From positions 1,240,001-1,304,000 of the forward strand of contig JADWQD010000006.1 in assembly GCA_016110215.1 (NCBI GenBank): a stretch of 64,000 nt of DNA, in the 5' to 3' direction. Source of the DNA: Capronia americana (lineage: Eukaryota; Ascomycota; Eurotiomycetes; Chaetothyriales; Herpotrichiellaceae). Shown here piece after piece: positions 13,001 to 21,088 of this stretch (positions are counted from its first letter, which is position 1; each line of letters begins with the position of its first letter). Made by a program: the position numbers and the translations under genes. The notes beneath the pieces are model-generated. The model saw only the letters and a program-made list of their open reading frames with translations, was not told the origin of the DNA and made no database searches.

Positions 13001-16000
13001 CGTTCACCTCTTCGAGCGCTGCAGTCAGGGCGTTGTCCCGGATCAATGGCAATGCAAGTGCTTCTTTTGCTCGTGACACAGTCTCTGCTTCTCCCTGCAA
13101 CTTCTGCATTCGTCCTTCGTACATCCGCAGGAGCTCGGCAGCTTCGGCAGGTGGGATGGTACCGGACACTGGTTTCTCTTCGGTCCACTGTGCGACCACA
13201 TCAGCTATCCGACCACTGATGACACGATCCTCTGCACTGATGTTGGCACGGAGCGCATCTGTCTGATCTTCGACAACCTTGCTCTTGCGGTTCAAGATCT
13301 CTTCAAAGGCTTCCCACTCGTCGCTGACCTGATTTGCGTACAGCCAGTCATTCGGAAAATTATATCGCTGGCGGGACAGAGTCGTCTGACCTTGCCGGAA
13401 GATCTCGACTTCAGGCTCCCATAATATTGCATTACGCCGACATTGCTGGACGGTGGTGATGAATGCGACAGCTTGGGCAGTGGAAGATGCCTCCAGAGAT
13501 TGATTTTCAAGTTCCGAACGGGATCGTTTCATTTCAGAGTAGACTTCTGCCATGCGGTTCCCAAGGATGCCGCCAAACTTGCTCGTAATCTCGTACTGCC
13601 ACTGGTCATACTTCTGTGTGATTTTCGCCTGTACCTGCTCGTAGTCGAAAACAACGCTGCCGAAAGTCTTGCGTCCCTCAGATGTGTCAAAGGTGGAACG
13701 GGCATGGCGGACCTCCTGGAGTAATTGATGCCATTGAGCCAGGTCATCACCTAGAACTTCACGAAACTGGTCACTGCGGAGATCCCATAAGTTCTGGTAA
13801 GTGTACCATTCTTCGAGGTAGACAGCCATGTCTTCAACCCGGGCATCAATCGCACTGTAAGCAGCCTGGAGCGCCTCAACGTTGAGCATGGGTAGGTCGG
13901 TAAAGGTCGGCATCTGTTGCGTAGCCCCGACATCTGCAGTCACTTGATAACGAAACGCTCTAATCTGCGGCAAATGGCACAGAATATCCAACCAATCTTC
14001 GAGTTGATGTATCCAAGACGCTCTGACGAAATTCAGAGGAGGGTCGACGAAGACGGTCTGATTGTTCATCATTATCTCAATCTGCGTCTGAGGAAATTGC
14101 ACATTGTAAACTGTTTCTTCAAAAGCGGGATATTGCGCTCCGGCCGACGTGAATGCGGCGGTCCAGTGCTTCAGAGCCGCTTGTAGTCGGTGCTCAAAGA
14201 TTTGACGCAACTGCATGTTCAACTGAGAGACCCAGCTGGACAGATTCGAGTAATTTTCCAGGTTCATCTTGTCCACCGCATTCTGAATGACATCCATCTG
14301 GGCCTGGAACTTTTTGGCCGCGTATGGACATGTCTTCATCTCCGAAATCGCTTGTTGGATGGTCTGGTCGAGGTTTCGCACGATGGCAGTCTTATTTTGC
14401 AGCGTGGTGACGGCTGCAGCCAAGTCGCGCACGTACTGCACATGCGCCGAATCGTTCGAGGTGGCCTTCCCTTTAATGTGTAGTTCGTACGAATGGATAA
14501 AAGAGTCCCACTTTAACTTGATGCCCGTTCCAAAAAGGCTTTGGACCTCCTTTTCGTAGCCTGCCATCAGTGGTGCCATGTCTGGTATCTCTTGAATTGC
14601 CCGAAATGCGGCAAAGTACCCTGCCACGCTTTCCATAAGGCTGAGCGCGTACGGATACACGCGCTGGGCCTGTTTAGCGGTTGTTGCTATTCGGTGCGGA
14701 ATCTGATAGTTGAGCCAGCTGAGGTTCCGGACTTCCTTGAAAAGGGAGATGGCATGGTTGTCGAAGTTCACAATGAGCTCCATGGCGCCATTGGAAGCAC
14801 GACTTCGCGAAATAGTGAACAGTCTGCCGGTGACGGAAATGTCTCTAGCTTGGATGTCCCGGAGCCATGCTTCGTAGATGTCTCGAGTCGTGAGTTTCTT
14901 TCGAAACATCTGGCTCTCAGTCTGCAATTTCTCTCCTTCGGTATAGAGCATCCACTCTTCTCCCAGCACGGCCTGGACCTTGGACATGTAATTTTCCAAT
15001 TGGACCTCGATCTGTCGGACCCACAGGATAGCACCGGCAACGGGAGGGATGTCACGAAGTTGAGCCATCATCTGTGCCTCCGAGCCACCATACTGCTGCT
15101 TGAATCGTTCGTGGAGCGCGGCGATCGCGGTCTTGACGTGGTCCAAAAGCTGGGCTTGGTATGCTCCAATGGCGCCCCGAACTTTAGGTCTGACGAGTAG
15201 GGCGTTGAACTTCTCAAAGACTCGGAACATCTCGTTTGCCGTCTTCGCTCTTCCTAGACGATCTCTTAACCTGGTGATGATCGAGTCCTCAACACGAGAT
15301 GTCCGCTCAGTATACTGCATTTCGGCTTGAACCCAGATTTCCGTGCCCTTGGGAGATACATCCAGGATGTCTACATGGCGCACGATCTCATAGGCCCCAG
15401 CAACTTCTTCAACAGCATCGACGTCCCCAAGCTCTTCGATCACCGCAACACCGCTATCATCTGCTAGCTGGGTTGAGTCGCTCGCTCTAGATCTGGGTCC
15501 AAGCACATTGACAATGGTCCGACGCAGTTGTTCGTGGTCGTTTCGGAATTGATAGACGTAGCGCAGTCGTTCCTGGGTTTGAGCATGCCTAGGAACGATC
15601 TTGACGGGCACAAAATCGGCATTCTTGCGCCGAGTGATCTCTCGAGCAACGGTAGTGAAGCTTTTCATTTGATCGTCCCACGTTTCCCAAACCAGATTGA
15701 CCGTGTCCATCAGCTCAGTGAACTCGACCCAGCTCAACGACATGATGGACCGGCCTTGGAGCAAGCGGAGGACGTGGGTGTTCATGTCTTCCGAGATGCC
15801 TTCCACCAGTCTCAGAGCTCGCCGGATAGGATAATTGCAGACCCTCCACTTCTTGTTCAGGTGGTTGAAGATCAGGACCAGGGCTTCTGCCAACTTCTGC
15901 AGCGAGGTTGCGGAGGACAACTCCTCAAGGGGGAAGTCGCGCATAAGAGTATTGTAGTTTCGCACAACATCGAGAGAGTCCCTCCATCCAGTGTCCGTCT

Positions 16001-17072
16001 CGAAACTGACAACGGCTTGTTGCCGCTTGGCCTTCTTGAGGATTTCCAGGGTCAACCGGACATGGTCCAGGCTTATCTCCTCCACCAACTTGTTCAAAGC
16101 AGCCTCCATAGAGAGCCAGAAGTTGATCTCTTGAGCTGCTGATGTTTGGGTAGGAGCGGCATCCTTCACATCCTTGGTGAATTTTGTGATATTCTGTATC
16201 GACTTGATCCACGCATTGACATGATTTTGAATGCTGTTAAGGACGGTGGTATTTTCGAGGACATGCGCCGGGATCAACTGTACCGAAGGTGCTTTGCCCT
16301 GGGCTTCTGCGTCTTGCATGGCTCCCATCACGACTTCGTGCATTGGAAGATGTATCATAGGAATATCGGTATTCTGTTGCAAGTGAAGCAAGCTCATCTC
16401 CAATTCTGCGATCCTTCTCTTTGCACCTGGAACGCCTCCTTTTGCCTGGGGATCATACCAATTCCGGGTCGCCGAGCCCTGTTGCCGGGTATAGGCATCG
16501 AAGTAAGGACTGAGAACATTGTGCAGGAGCGAGTAGACGACTTCGTAGGGTGAGATGGCATCCCCAGGGGTGGCTGTTTCGCCGCTGATGTTGTAGGAGC
16601 CTGGAAGATGGAAGACTTGAATCTGACTGGCCATCGACTTTCGACCATCTAGAGGCCCAGAGAGCTTCAGGAAGGCAATCGTAGCAACCGTAGTCGGCGC
16701 GGGACTAAGTTCGGACGATAGGGTGTACACATGCTCGATTTCTGCCAACCTGTCAGAGTCATTCTGCATAGGACCATTCGTCAACGGACTTGGAGTGTCG
16801 TTATGGCCATTAACCAACTCTTCCCGAACATCCTTCTGAGCATACAGCGTGATCTGAGGGTCAACCGCAAACCGGGCACATTTGTTGATGGCTTCGGCAT
16901 GGCTGGCTTTGGACAGTAAACTGCCCACCGCCTCCAACTCCCTCCTCGCCGCACCAAGAGTTGTCTCAATCAGGGCCGCAATGTGATGGAGGACATGGAG
17001 AGGATCGACGGGTTCCAGCAACGACGCAGGAGCGGAGTCCCCGTTGGGAGCACTAGGCGAAAGGACGTCCAT
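4047..17072 (-). CDS. nudA: cytoplasmic dynein heavy chain
   Basis: Minus-end-directed microtubule motor that moves nuclei, endosomes and spindles. One uninterrupted frame encodes 4341 residues, matching the roughly 4300-4400 usual for fungal dynein-1 heavy chains. The N-terminal tail and linker occupy about residues 1-1850. The six-AAA ring follows: Walker A motifs are GPAGTGKTE near 1930 (AAA1), GQSASGKS near 2225 (AAA2), GPPGSGKT near 2590 (AAA3) and GTSGSGKTTL near 2930 (AAA4). AAA1 also shows the Walker B/sensor block CFDEFNRLEE. The antiparallel coiled-coil stalk starts near 3170 and carries the microtubule-binding domain (block VRSMANPPSGVKLAL near 3300), and AAA5-AAA6 follow. The short C-terminus is the fungal type lacking the long animal cap. 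All ATP-binding motifs look intact, so the motor should be active. The unusual point is the complete absence of introns over 13 kb. The start ATG at 17072 is the first in frame. Gene identity is essentially certain; the symbol follows Aspergillus usage. Confidence 0.98.
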   Translation of the reverse strand: MDVLSPSAPNGDSAPASLLEPVDPLHVLHHIAALIETTLGAARRELEAVGSLLSKASHAEAINKCARFAVDPQITLYAQKDVREELVNGHNDTPSPLTNGPMQNDSDRLAEIEHVYTLSSELSPAPTTVATIAFLKLSGPLDGRKSMASQIQVFHLPGSYNISGETATPGDAISPYEVVYSLLHNVLSPYFDAYTRQQGSATRNWYDPQAKGGVPGAKRRIAELEMSLLHLQQNTDIPMIHLPMHEVVMGAMQDAEAQGKAPSVQLIPAHVLENTTVLNSIQNHVNAWIKSIQNITKFTKDVKDAAPTQTSAAQEINFWLSMEAALNKLVEEISLDHVRLTLEILKKAKRQQAVVSFETDTGWRDSLDVVRNYNTLMRDFPLEELSSATSLQKLAEALVLIFNHLNKKWRVCNYPIRRALRLVEGISEDMNTHVLRLLQGRSIMSLSWVEFTELMDTVNLVWETWDDQMKSFTTVAREITRRKNADFVPVKIVPRHAQTQERLRYVYQFRNDHEQLRRTIVNVLGPRSRASDSTQLADDSGVAVIEELGDVDAVEEVAGAYEIVRHVDILDVSPKGTEIWVQAEMQYTERTSRVEDSIITRLRDRLGRAKTANEMFRVFEKFNALLVRPKVRGAIGAYQAQLLDHVKTAIAALHERFKQQYGGSEAQMMAQLRDIPPVAGAILWVRQIEVQLENYMSKVQAVLGEEWMLYTEGEKLQTESQMFRKKLTTRDIYEAWLRDIQARDISVTGRLFTISRSRASNGAMELIVNFDNHAISLFKEVRNLSWLNYQIPHRIATTAKQAQRVYPYALSLMESVAGYFAAFRAIQEIPDMAPLMAGYEKEVQSLFGTGIKLKWDSFIHSYELHIKGKATSNDSAHVQYVRDLAAAVTTLQNKTAIVRNLDQTIQQAISEMKTCPYAAKKFQAQMDVIQNAVDKMNLENYSNLSSWVSQLNMQLRQIFEHRLQAALKHWTAAFTSAGAQYPAFEETVYNVQFPQTQIEIMMNNQTVFVDPPLNFVRASWIHQLEDWLDILCHLPQIRAFRYQVTADVGATQQMPTFTDLPMLNVEALQAAYSAIDARVEDMAVYLEEWYTYQNLWDLRSDQFREVLGDDLAQWHQLLQEVRHARSTFDTSEGRKTFGSVVFDYEQVQAKITQKYDQWQYEITSKFGGILGNRMAEVYSEMKRSRSELENQSLEASSTAQAVAFITTVQQCRRNAILWEPEVEIFRQGQTTLSRQRYNFPNDWLYANQVSDEWEAFEEILNRKSKVVEDQTDALRANISAEDRVISGRIADVVAQWTEEKPVSGTIPPAEAAELLRMYEGRMQKLQGEAETVSRAKEALALPLIRDNALTAALEEVNDFKSVWSALSTIWQSITELRDMLWTSLQPRKLRQSLEGLVKMTKEMPSRMRQYAAFEHVQNVLRQLIKANPLLTDLKSDAIRERHWLKIYKALKPSKRYSEVSMTLGDVWDLQPVTSESTIRDIIVQARGELALEEFVRQVRETWQSYPLDLVNYQNKCRLIRGWDDLFSKCSENLNSLQAMRHSPYYKEFEEEASSWEDKLNRVHVLFDVWIDVQRQWVYLEGVFTGNNDIKHLLPTESSRFSNINTEFSAVMKKVYKSPFVMDVLSIPGVQKSLERLAELLSKIQKALGEYLERERVSFPRFYFVGDEDLLEIIGNSNDSSRVAKHFKKMFAGISGAEVSDDNTITAVTSKEGEVVVLKKEVSLIKLPKINDWLSALDNSVKQTLAELLTEAVAAFRPLFTADDLDVEQFQDYMARFPAQIMILGAQVVWTDLVQEALEAAGQGLSKLHGYEIRLLNLLAESVLHNLPVLTRKKCEHLITEAVHQRDVVAKLMEAEANTPGHHLWILQMRYVYDPTAELMGRLRIQMANADLDYGYEYLGVPDRLVRTPLTDRCFLTLTQALCQRLGGSPYGPAGTGKTESVKALGLQLGRFTLVFCCDDTFDFQAMGRIFLGLCQVGAWGCFDEFNRLEERILSAVSQQIQNIQIGLKNTTNEQKAQIELVGRRFKVNPNTGLFITMNPGYAGRSNLPDNLKKLFRSVAMSKPDKELIAEVMLFSQGFKQAKHISHQVIPFFDHCARRLSKQPHYDFGLRALKSVLVSSGGLKRIRMQSPADTLSDESILEPQIIVQSIRETVSPKLIKQDVETLVDLQAQDFPGVEYVPADMTQLIEAIKEVMREHHLTESEAWMTKILQLYQIQNIHHGVMMVGQSASGKSAIWRVLLQALQKVEGIEGVHHVIDPKVMSKEALYGSLDSTTREWTDGLFTATLRKIVDNLRGEDSKRHWIVFDGDVDPEWVENLNSVLDDNKLLTLPNGERLNLPPNVRIMFEVESLKYATLATVSRCGMVWFSDDTVSPTLMIDHYLQKLADRTFEDLDDEIKAAGLGAKAEETQRHVVETLRALIERDSFLLKALSTAKNHKHIMEFTAARALDSLFSLLAKGCRTILEYNMNHPEFPLEVEQTEAFISKKLLLATVWSFVGDASLSIRKEFGDFLSTMTNIDLPSSDSAASLIDYDVTLPHAQWVPWQSQVPTIDLNTHSITQTDVIIPTMDTVRHEDVLYSWLAEHKPLMLCGPPGSGKTMTLFSALRKLPDMEVVGLNFSSATQPELIIKTFEQYCEYKKTLNGMVLSPTQLGRWLVIFCDEINLPAPDKYGTQRAISFLRQLVELNGFWRTSDRAWVTLERIQFVGACNPPEDAGRHPMGDRFLRHAPVVMVDYPGEVSLTQIYGTFNNAVLKVVPSLRGFADALTRAMVDFYLKSQARFTPDIQPHYVYSPRELTRWVRGIYEAIAPLEHLSLEGLLRIWAHEALRLFQDRLVEQEERVWTSDMVRQTALEHFPTADIDQALQGPILFSNWLSKNYVSVEQENLREFVKARLKTFCEEEVDVPLVLFNDVLEHALRIDRVFRQPQGHLILIGTSGSGKTTLSRFVAWMNGLSIFQIKVHGRYSAEDFDDDLRTVLKACGTRGQKVCFIMDESNVLDSGFLERMNTLLANGEVPGLFEGDEYSTLMTACKEGAQRQNLMLDSQEELYKWFTQQIVRNLHVVFTMNPPQEGLSSKAATSPALFNRCVLNWMGDWSDQALFQVGYELTQSIDLDKPNFTAPDSIPVAYRDLALPASHRDTIVNAMVHIHYSVQKTNDRLERQQGVVTYLTPRHYLDFVTQFGKLFREKREDLEEQQRHLNVGLEKLRDTVDKVRDLRASLAQKKQQLELKDAEANEKLQRMVADQRTAESQKTTSLEIQTELEKQEKEVASRKEIVLGDLAKAEPAVIEAQRSVSNIKRQYLTEVRSMANPPSGVKLALDSVCTLLGHKVDNWKAIQAVVRKDDFIANIVNYDNEKDMTPSLRQKMRHDYLSNDDFTFEKVNRASKACGPLVQWVEAQVNYSEILDRVGPLRAEVEQLEDKALQTKAEAKAIENTISKLEESIATYKTEYAALISETQAIKSEMARVQTKVDRSLRLLDSLSSERVRWDAASKSFETQIQTLVGDVVIASAFLAYGGLYDQQFRKSMVDDWLHHMSQSGISCKSDGSVLGYLSSADERLEWQRHSLPADDLCMENAIMLKRFNRYPLIIDPPGRVTEFLKQEHQGRKLTVTSFLDDAFTKQLESALRFGNPILIQDAEYLDPILTHVLNKEYQKTGGRVLIQLGKQEIDFSEHFQLYLSTRNPSAAFAPDVCSRTTFINFTVTRSSLRTQSLDDVLKAERPDVDRRRTNLVKMQGEFDTNLRQLEKRLLQALNESRGNILDDDNVIQTLETLKKEAAVITKKVAETEGVMAEVERITQGYSRIANACSAIFALLEQLHHLNHGYRFSLQYFIDIFNTVLHHNPHLTNKTNHEERSEIILKDIFVEAYRRTSLSLLQKDRITLAMLLVRATPYHFDISAMELILEDRPHSRGAVPADGRDEDIIPAVKRIPIFKQDKIDATSTGWKQFMLAERAEQCVPILWDETDNAINQHLYKLLLIKLARPDRFLPAAQALVAGVFGSEIFQGDDDLRTIVAQVTSSIPIALCSNPGFDASYKVDALVEKQNTACANVAMGSEESVASADKAITSAAASGNWVLIKNVHLASQWLQSLEKRLSALKPHPDFRLFLSMESSPKIPVNLLQACRALVYEQPAGMKANMKDTLTVLSDRGTRTPVEKARLYLLLCFLHAVLQERLRYAPTLGWKGLWEFNDSDYECCSFIIDAWVDAIAQGRSNVAPVKLPWDLIRTLVTEMYGGKIDDEGDFSLLSQIVGKVFDPAAYETDHELVSDPDEGQALKVPSGTTIRDFLGWVDTLPEREPPAYLGLPANAERLLLMGQGRETISNLARITDLLEEGEQTMSEDPDKT

Positions 17073-17921
17073 GGGATGTACATCGGCTGGTCAGAGGAAA
17101 CAGAAAATCCGACGATCGAGACATTTGCCAGCACGCTAGGTCCTCCAACGCCGGCGCAATGCTGACAAGAACAGAAGTGTGTGGGAGATGAAGAGAAGGC
17201 GGAAGAAACGAAGCGTTGATGATTCGCAGATACGAGCAAGTGTGTATGATTTTGTGTTTGGCCCTCGAACTTGGGTTCGCGCAGACGCGTCCGCAGGCTG
17301 AGAGGCCCTAAAGTTAGGCTTCAAGAGACCCACTTAAATGCCCGCCCGCGTGTGGTGAATTCATAACGGGTGCCCCTGAAACTATCCTCGCTATAAACAT
17401 CGAACCACGCACAACCCAGGGGTATCATTGCACTCCAAAAGATCCAACAAATTTTCCCAAGATCGGTACTTCATCCCGTATCTTCCCAGAGACCACTACG
17501 CATGATGATTTCTCCCATGCGTCTTGTCCGTGAAGGGCCCTCTTCGGGCCCAATGCCGTCGGACCTCAAATGGTCTGGCATCTCTTTCAAATATGTACAC
17601 CAGCTGGCGCTGGCATTCAACGCAAGCCCTCGTAAGACTTCGTAAAGCGACATGCCCTCCGCAGGCGACATGCCCGTATGCCTGTGTCCTTGCGGTTTGG
17701 ACCCGGTCAGCACTGCCAGCCAAACTGCTGTATTCAGCTGCGTAGCTATTGGGCATTTTCAGACTGTCGAGGTTGAATCGTACAGACCGGGGGTCGTTGG
17801 AACATATCCAGGGAGCAAGAGGTGATTCTTCACCACTTTATCACCGTTTAATGGTGCATGGCGCATGCCATGGAATGGCCGCCAGAGAAGGGAGCCAAAA
17901 ATCTTTCATTTCCAGGCGGTT
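17073..17921. other. intergenic: dynein promoter region
   Basis: About 850 bp between two minus-strand genes, expected to contain the dynein promoter and the terminator of the upstream membrane-protein gene. No extra gene is supported. Confidence 0.6.
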
Positions 17922-19341
17922 TCATTTCGCGACACCAATCCCTTTATTTTTGTTGCGTTGTTGCTCCATGGAATCATTCGTCACCTGGCGGACAGCCATG
18001 GCATATTCGATATCGGCGTCTGAGGTCTCCTCAGATGACCGCCTGTGTAGCCAACTCGTTTGGGATTTGAGCATGTGAGTATCGCTCGCCTCCCGTTGAG
18101 GGTCTGCGTAGTCGATCGCGTCGATCGTACCGAAAGGATTCACCTCTGGATCACGGTCTCTTGAGCCGTTCCGGGCAATATCTGTAGGGTCGGGAGCTTC
18201 CACATGATCTGAGCGTCCGGGTTTCAACTCCTCCCACCGTGGCGCGACATAATCTCCATCAGGGCTGGGCAAGACGGGTAGAGGCGCGACTGGTTGAGCT
18301 TTGTCTGCCACCGGGGATGGATTCGTCCAATTGTTGGCCTTGGTTACTGCTTCCTTGTGCTTCTTACTTCGGCTGTCCGCTCCATCCATCGCGAAGCTGC
18401 CAAGCCTGCTCATTTTGAATGCGCGGAGACGGTCCAGTGCTGTCTTGAAGTCGTCTAAGACAACCGAGTCGGTCAAACACTTGAAGACAAAGGACAATTT
18501 CCAGAAAGGGTTGATGCCAACCGGCAGCGCGGATTTAAGAGCCGAGGTGACCGACAGGACGTCCAGCACAATAAAGCAGATGCTGAGGACCATAGCGCCC
18601 AGCATGACAGCGAATCGGGGCGATATCCGAACGATTTGGGTCAGGGTTAAATCGTACTTTGTCTTGATGTTGTATATCAGGAGACAAGCAGCCAATATCC
18701 ACCACGGATCTCGACATAAGGCCTCCCATGGCCTCGTTTTCAAGAAGATCGTGTTGACGTTATGGAAGTAGGTAAAATTGGCGTATATCTCGACGATCCA
18801 GTAAGGAATGACTAGGATAACGGTACCGATGAACAGTCGGCTGCCCAGCTTGTTCAGAAAAGGCTTCAGCTTCATCCAGGCAATTACATTGTGCAGCCAC
18901 CAGGATATGTTCAACGGAATTGCAGCAACTGAAAGCCACCAGGCGTAAACAGGTGGGTTGAACAGGATGAAGAAGCCCTGCCAGTATCCAAGGACAAGCT
19001 ATCGAATGCATCAGTCCAGTCCCAGCCGATCACCTCTGGCAGAGGGCAAGCATACCTCTAGTAAAATCAACTTGTGCAGCAGGACACCTCTTCGCATGTT
19101 TGCAAGCGTGATGCAAGACATAATGATGAGTGACCCCACCATGTATCCTTGAGCTGTTCCCGAGGGTGTTGTGTCAGTTGGCGGATCTTATCTTCAAGTT
19201 GGACAACGACTTCCGGCGGAACTCACCCCATGCTTCAAGAACCAGACCATTTGGATCACTTGGTCTGTCTTCCGGATTATCGGGCTCATCCCGCCTAACC
19301 AGAGTGTGCAAAACATGTTCAATCAGAGGTATAGGGCTCAT
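17922..19341 (-). CDS. fungal multipass membrane protein of unknown function (3 exons, 429 aa)
   Basis: I do not recognise a named family with a known function. Exons are 19341-19227, 19153-19056 and 18998-17922. The introns (19226-19154 starting GTGAGT and ending ACAG; 19055-18999 starting GTATGC and ending ATAG) keep frame and total 430 codons. The N-terminus is cytosolic-looking and acidic. It is followed by several hydrophobic helices: one around the exon 2 segment GSLIIMSCITLANM, others around GYWQGFFILFNPP, WWLSVAAIPL, LFIGTVILVIPYWIV, WILAACLLIY and AVMLGAMVLSICFIVLDVLS. That makes about seven membrane spans, with a roughly 170-residue hydrophilic, proline- and charge-rich C-tail. The motif PWEALCRDPWW between spans seems conserved in ascomycete proteins I have seen, which are annotated only as integral membrane proteins. 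The topology is GPCR-like but shows no diagnostic receptor motif. It sits head-to-tail upstream of the dynein gene, with no functional link implied. Confidence 0.8.
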
Positions 19342-21088
19342 CTTAAGCCCTCGCAAGAGTAGAGCGACCGGTGCGCGGCGAACGAAAGGTCAATATCTTG
19401 ATTGCGCCCATCAAGAGGCAGTGCCCTCTAGCACTCTGTGCATAGCCAACCAAGCGAAAGCGGCTCGCTGCCGAGTTAAGTCGTCGATATGAAGGCCTCG
19501 AGCTCGGAGAATGCGCGGCGAGTCAACGGGTAAACTTGGGAGCCAGCGGTTGAGAGTTTTGGCAGCGAAAGCAATTCAGCCGTTCAGGCGACGGAAGACG
19601 TTGGGCAGGAGCGAGACAGTGTGGTGGAGGGGACTAGCCTCTACAGAAAGATCGGACGTGGTGACTGAGGAAGAGGCATGAGCGACGTGAGGATGCTGCA
19701 AAACGAGAATTGCGAATGCGGGTGAGTGGGAGGTGGACTGCACAGGCTCTTTTTGTCGAGGGCGAACGACGGCCGGGCACAAAGCAAAAGCACCCAAGCA
19801 CCCTCTCCACACGGGGACGGAAGACGCAATCGGCAGGGCCCAGTCCTGGTCCTGGAGAATCTCCCAGTCCGTCAACCGGGGCTGCGGCATGTCAGTGGTC
19901 AAAGAGCTTTCAGTTACGCCATTTTTCGGTCGTTGAGCCTGTTCTCGGGTTAAAGCGAGAGCTTAACAGGCACGTGAGGCAGACGCAGGAGCCCTCCTGA
20001 CTCGCTCGCGTGCTCCTTAGGCTCAACCGTTTTCGATCGAACTGTAAATCAAGAGCTTGTCTCGCCGGCACCGGCTTCAGGCGTATCCAGTTTGTCCTTT
20101 TGCCCATGTTCCTCAAATGTTTTGTTTAGAGACGTGGCAGCGTAGAATCTTCTGTCTCCTCAGCACAGCGTCAAGTCCGGTGGCACAGCCAAGCACTCTT
20201 CTCTGCCAGTCACATGAAAAATTTCGACCTCGACCGCAGCAACGGTGAGCAACGGTAGAATTCCCCGAATTGTCTGGACCCTTACACACTCCAACTGTGG
20301 TAGCGATTCATGCGATCGATGGGCGCACTTCGGCAAACACAATGGCTATGTTCCGCAGCGATCTAACCTAAAACCAGGTTCGAATAATTGTCAGGTGGGT
20401 GGAACCACTCCTGTTTCTTTGTTAGTCGCCGAAGCAGTGGTTGATTTAAATCAGTAGTCACGACCCATCTGATGTGATGACATGGAATATGATCATCAAT
20501 TGACCGTTGATTATTTCTCAGTGGTATCCAACTACAATAGCCCACCCCTCCCTAGATATCCCGACTCCAACTGAATCTAACATTAAATAAATAGACGGGC
20601 GAGCCAACTTCTTTCACTTGCCGAACCGTCCAGGAAGCTTGCTCTAGGCGCCCGGCCGCTGGGTGCGCTTGTGCCGAATGTTCAAAGGGCGGTGCGGGGC
20701 CCCTGATGCCTGGCGGATCCTAAGATCCTTCGGCTAAAACTCATGGGCTAGGGCTGCCGGTGGCCAACCATGAAGCTTGTCGCCTCGCCGCTTGCGTACA
20801 CCGTGTGAACGGTGCTGATCCTCCGCATCAAATGCTCGCTTGTTCCGTGACAAAGTGAGCAATCTTCTTCACTCTCGGTCTCATGGTGGGAGGCCAGCTG
20901 ATTTGACACAACGTCTTCATGCAGGGGGTCTGCCCCGCAGTGCGCATCTTTCACTTCCCCCGGTATTTGTCCATCCTCTACTTGCAGTCGCAGAGGAGCA
21001 TTTCTCGACCCTCGACACCGATTGAGTCGCATCAAAGACAGACGGTAAGCTCGTTGCTTCCCTGCCGTGTATACAGAGCTAGCTGGGG
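19342..21088. other. long intergenic stretch, nothing recognised
   Basis: About 1.75 kb between the membrane-protein start and the kinase stop codon, both on the minus strand. Short frames on either strand lack any family resemblance and their codon usage looks random. I see no RNA gene, transposon or tandem repeat. Confidence 0.5.

Noticed and set aside
14541..15200. 219-residue plus-strand open frame (and several others antisense to dynein)
   Set aside because: Shadow of the dynein heavy chain coding frame with no independent family resemblance.
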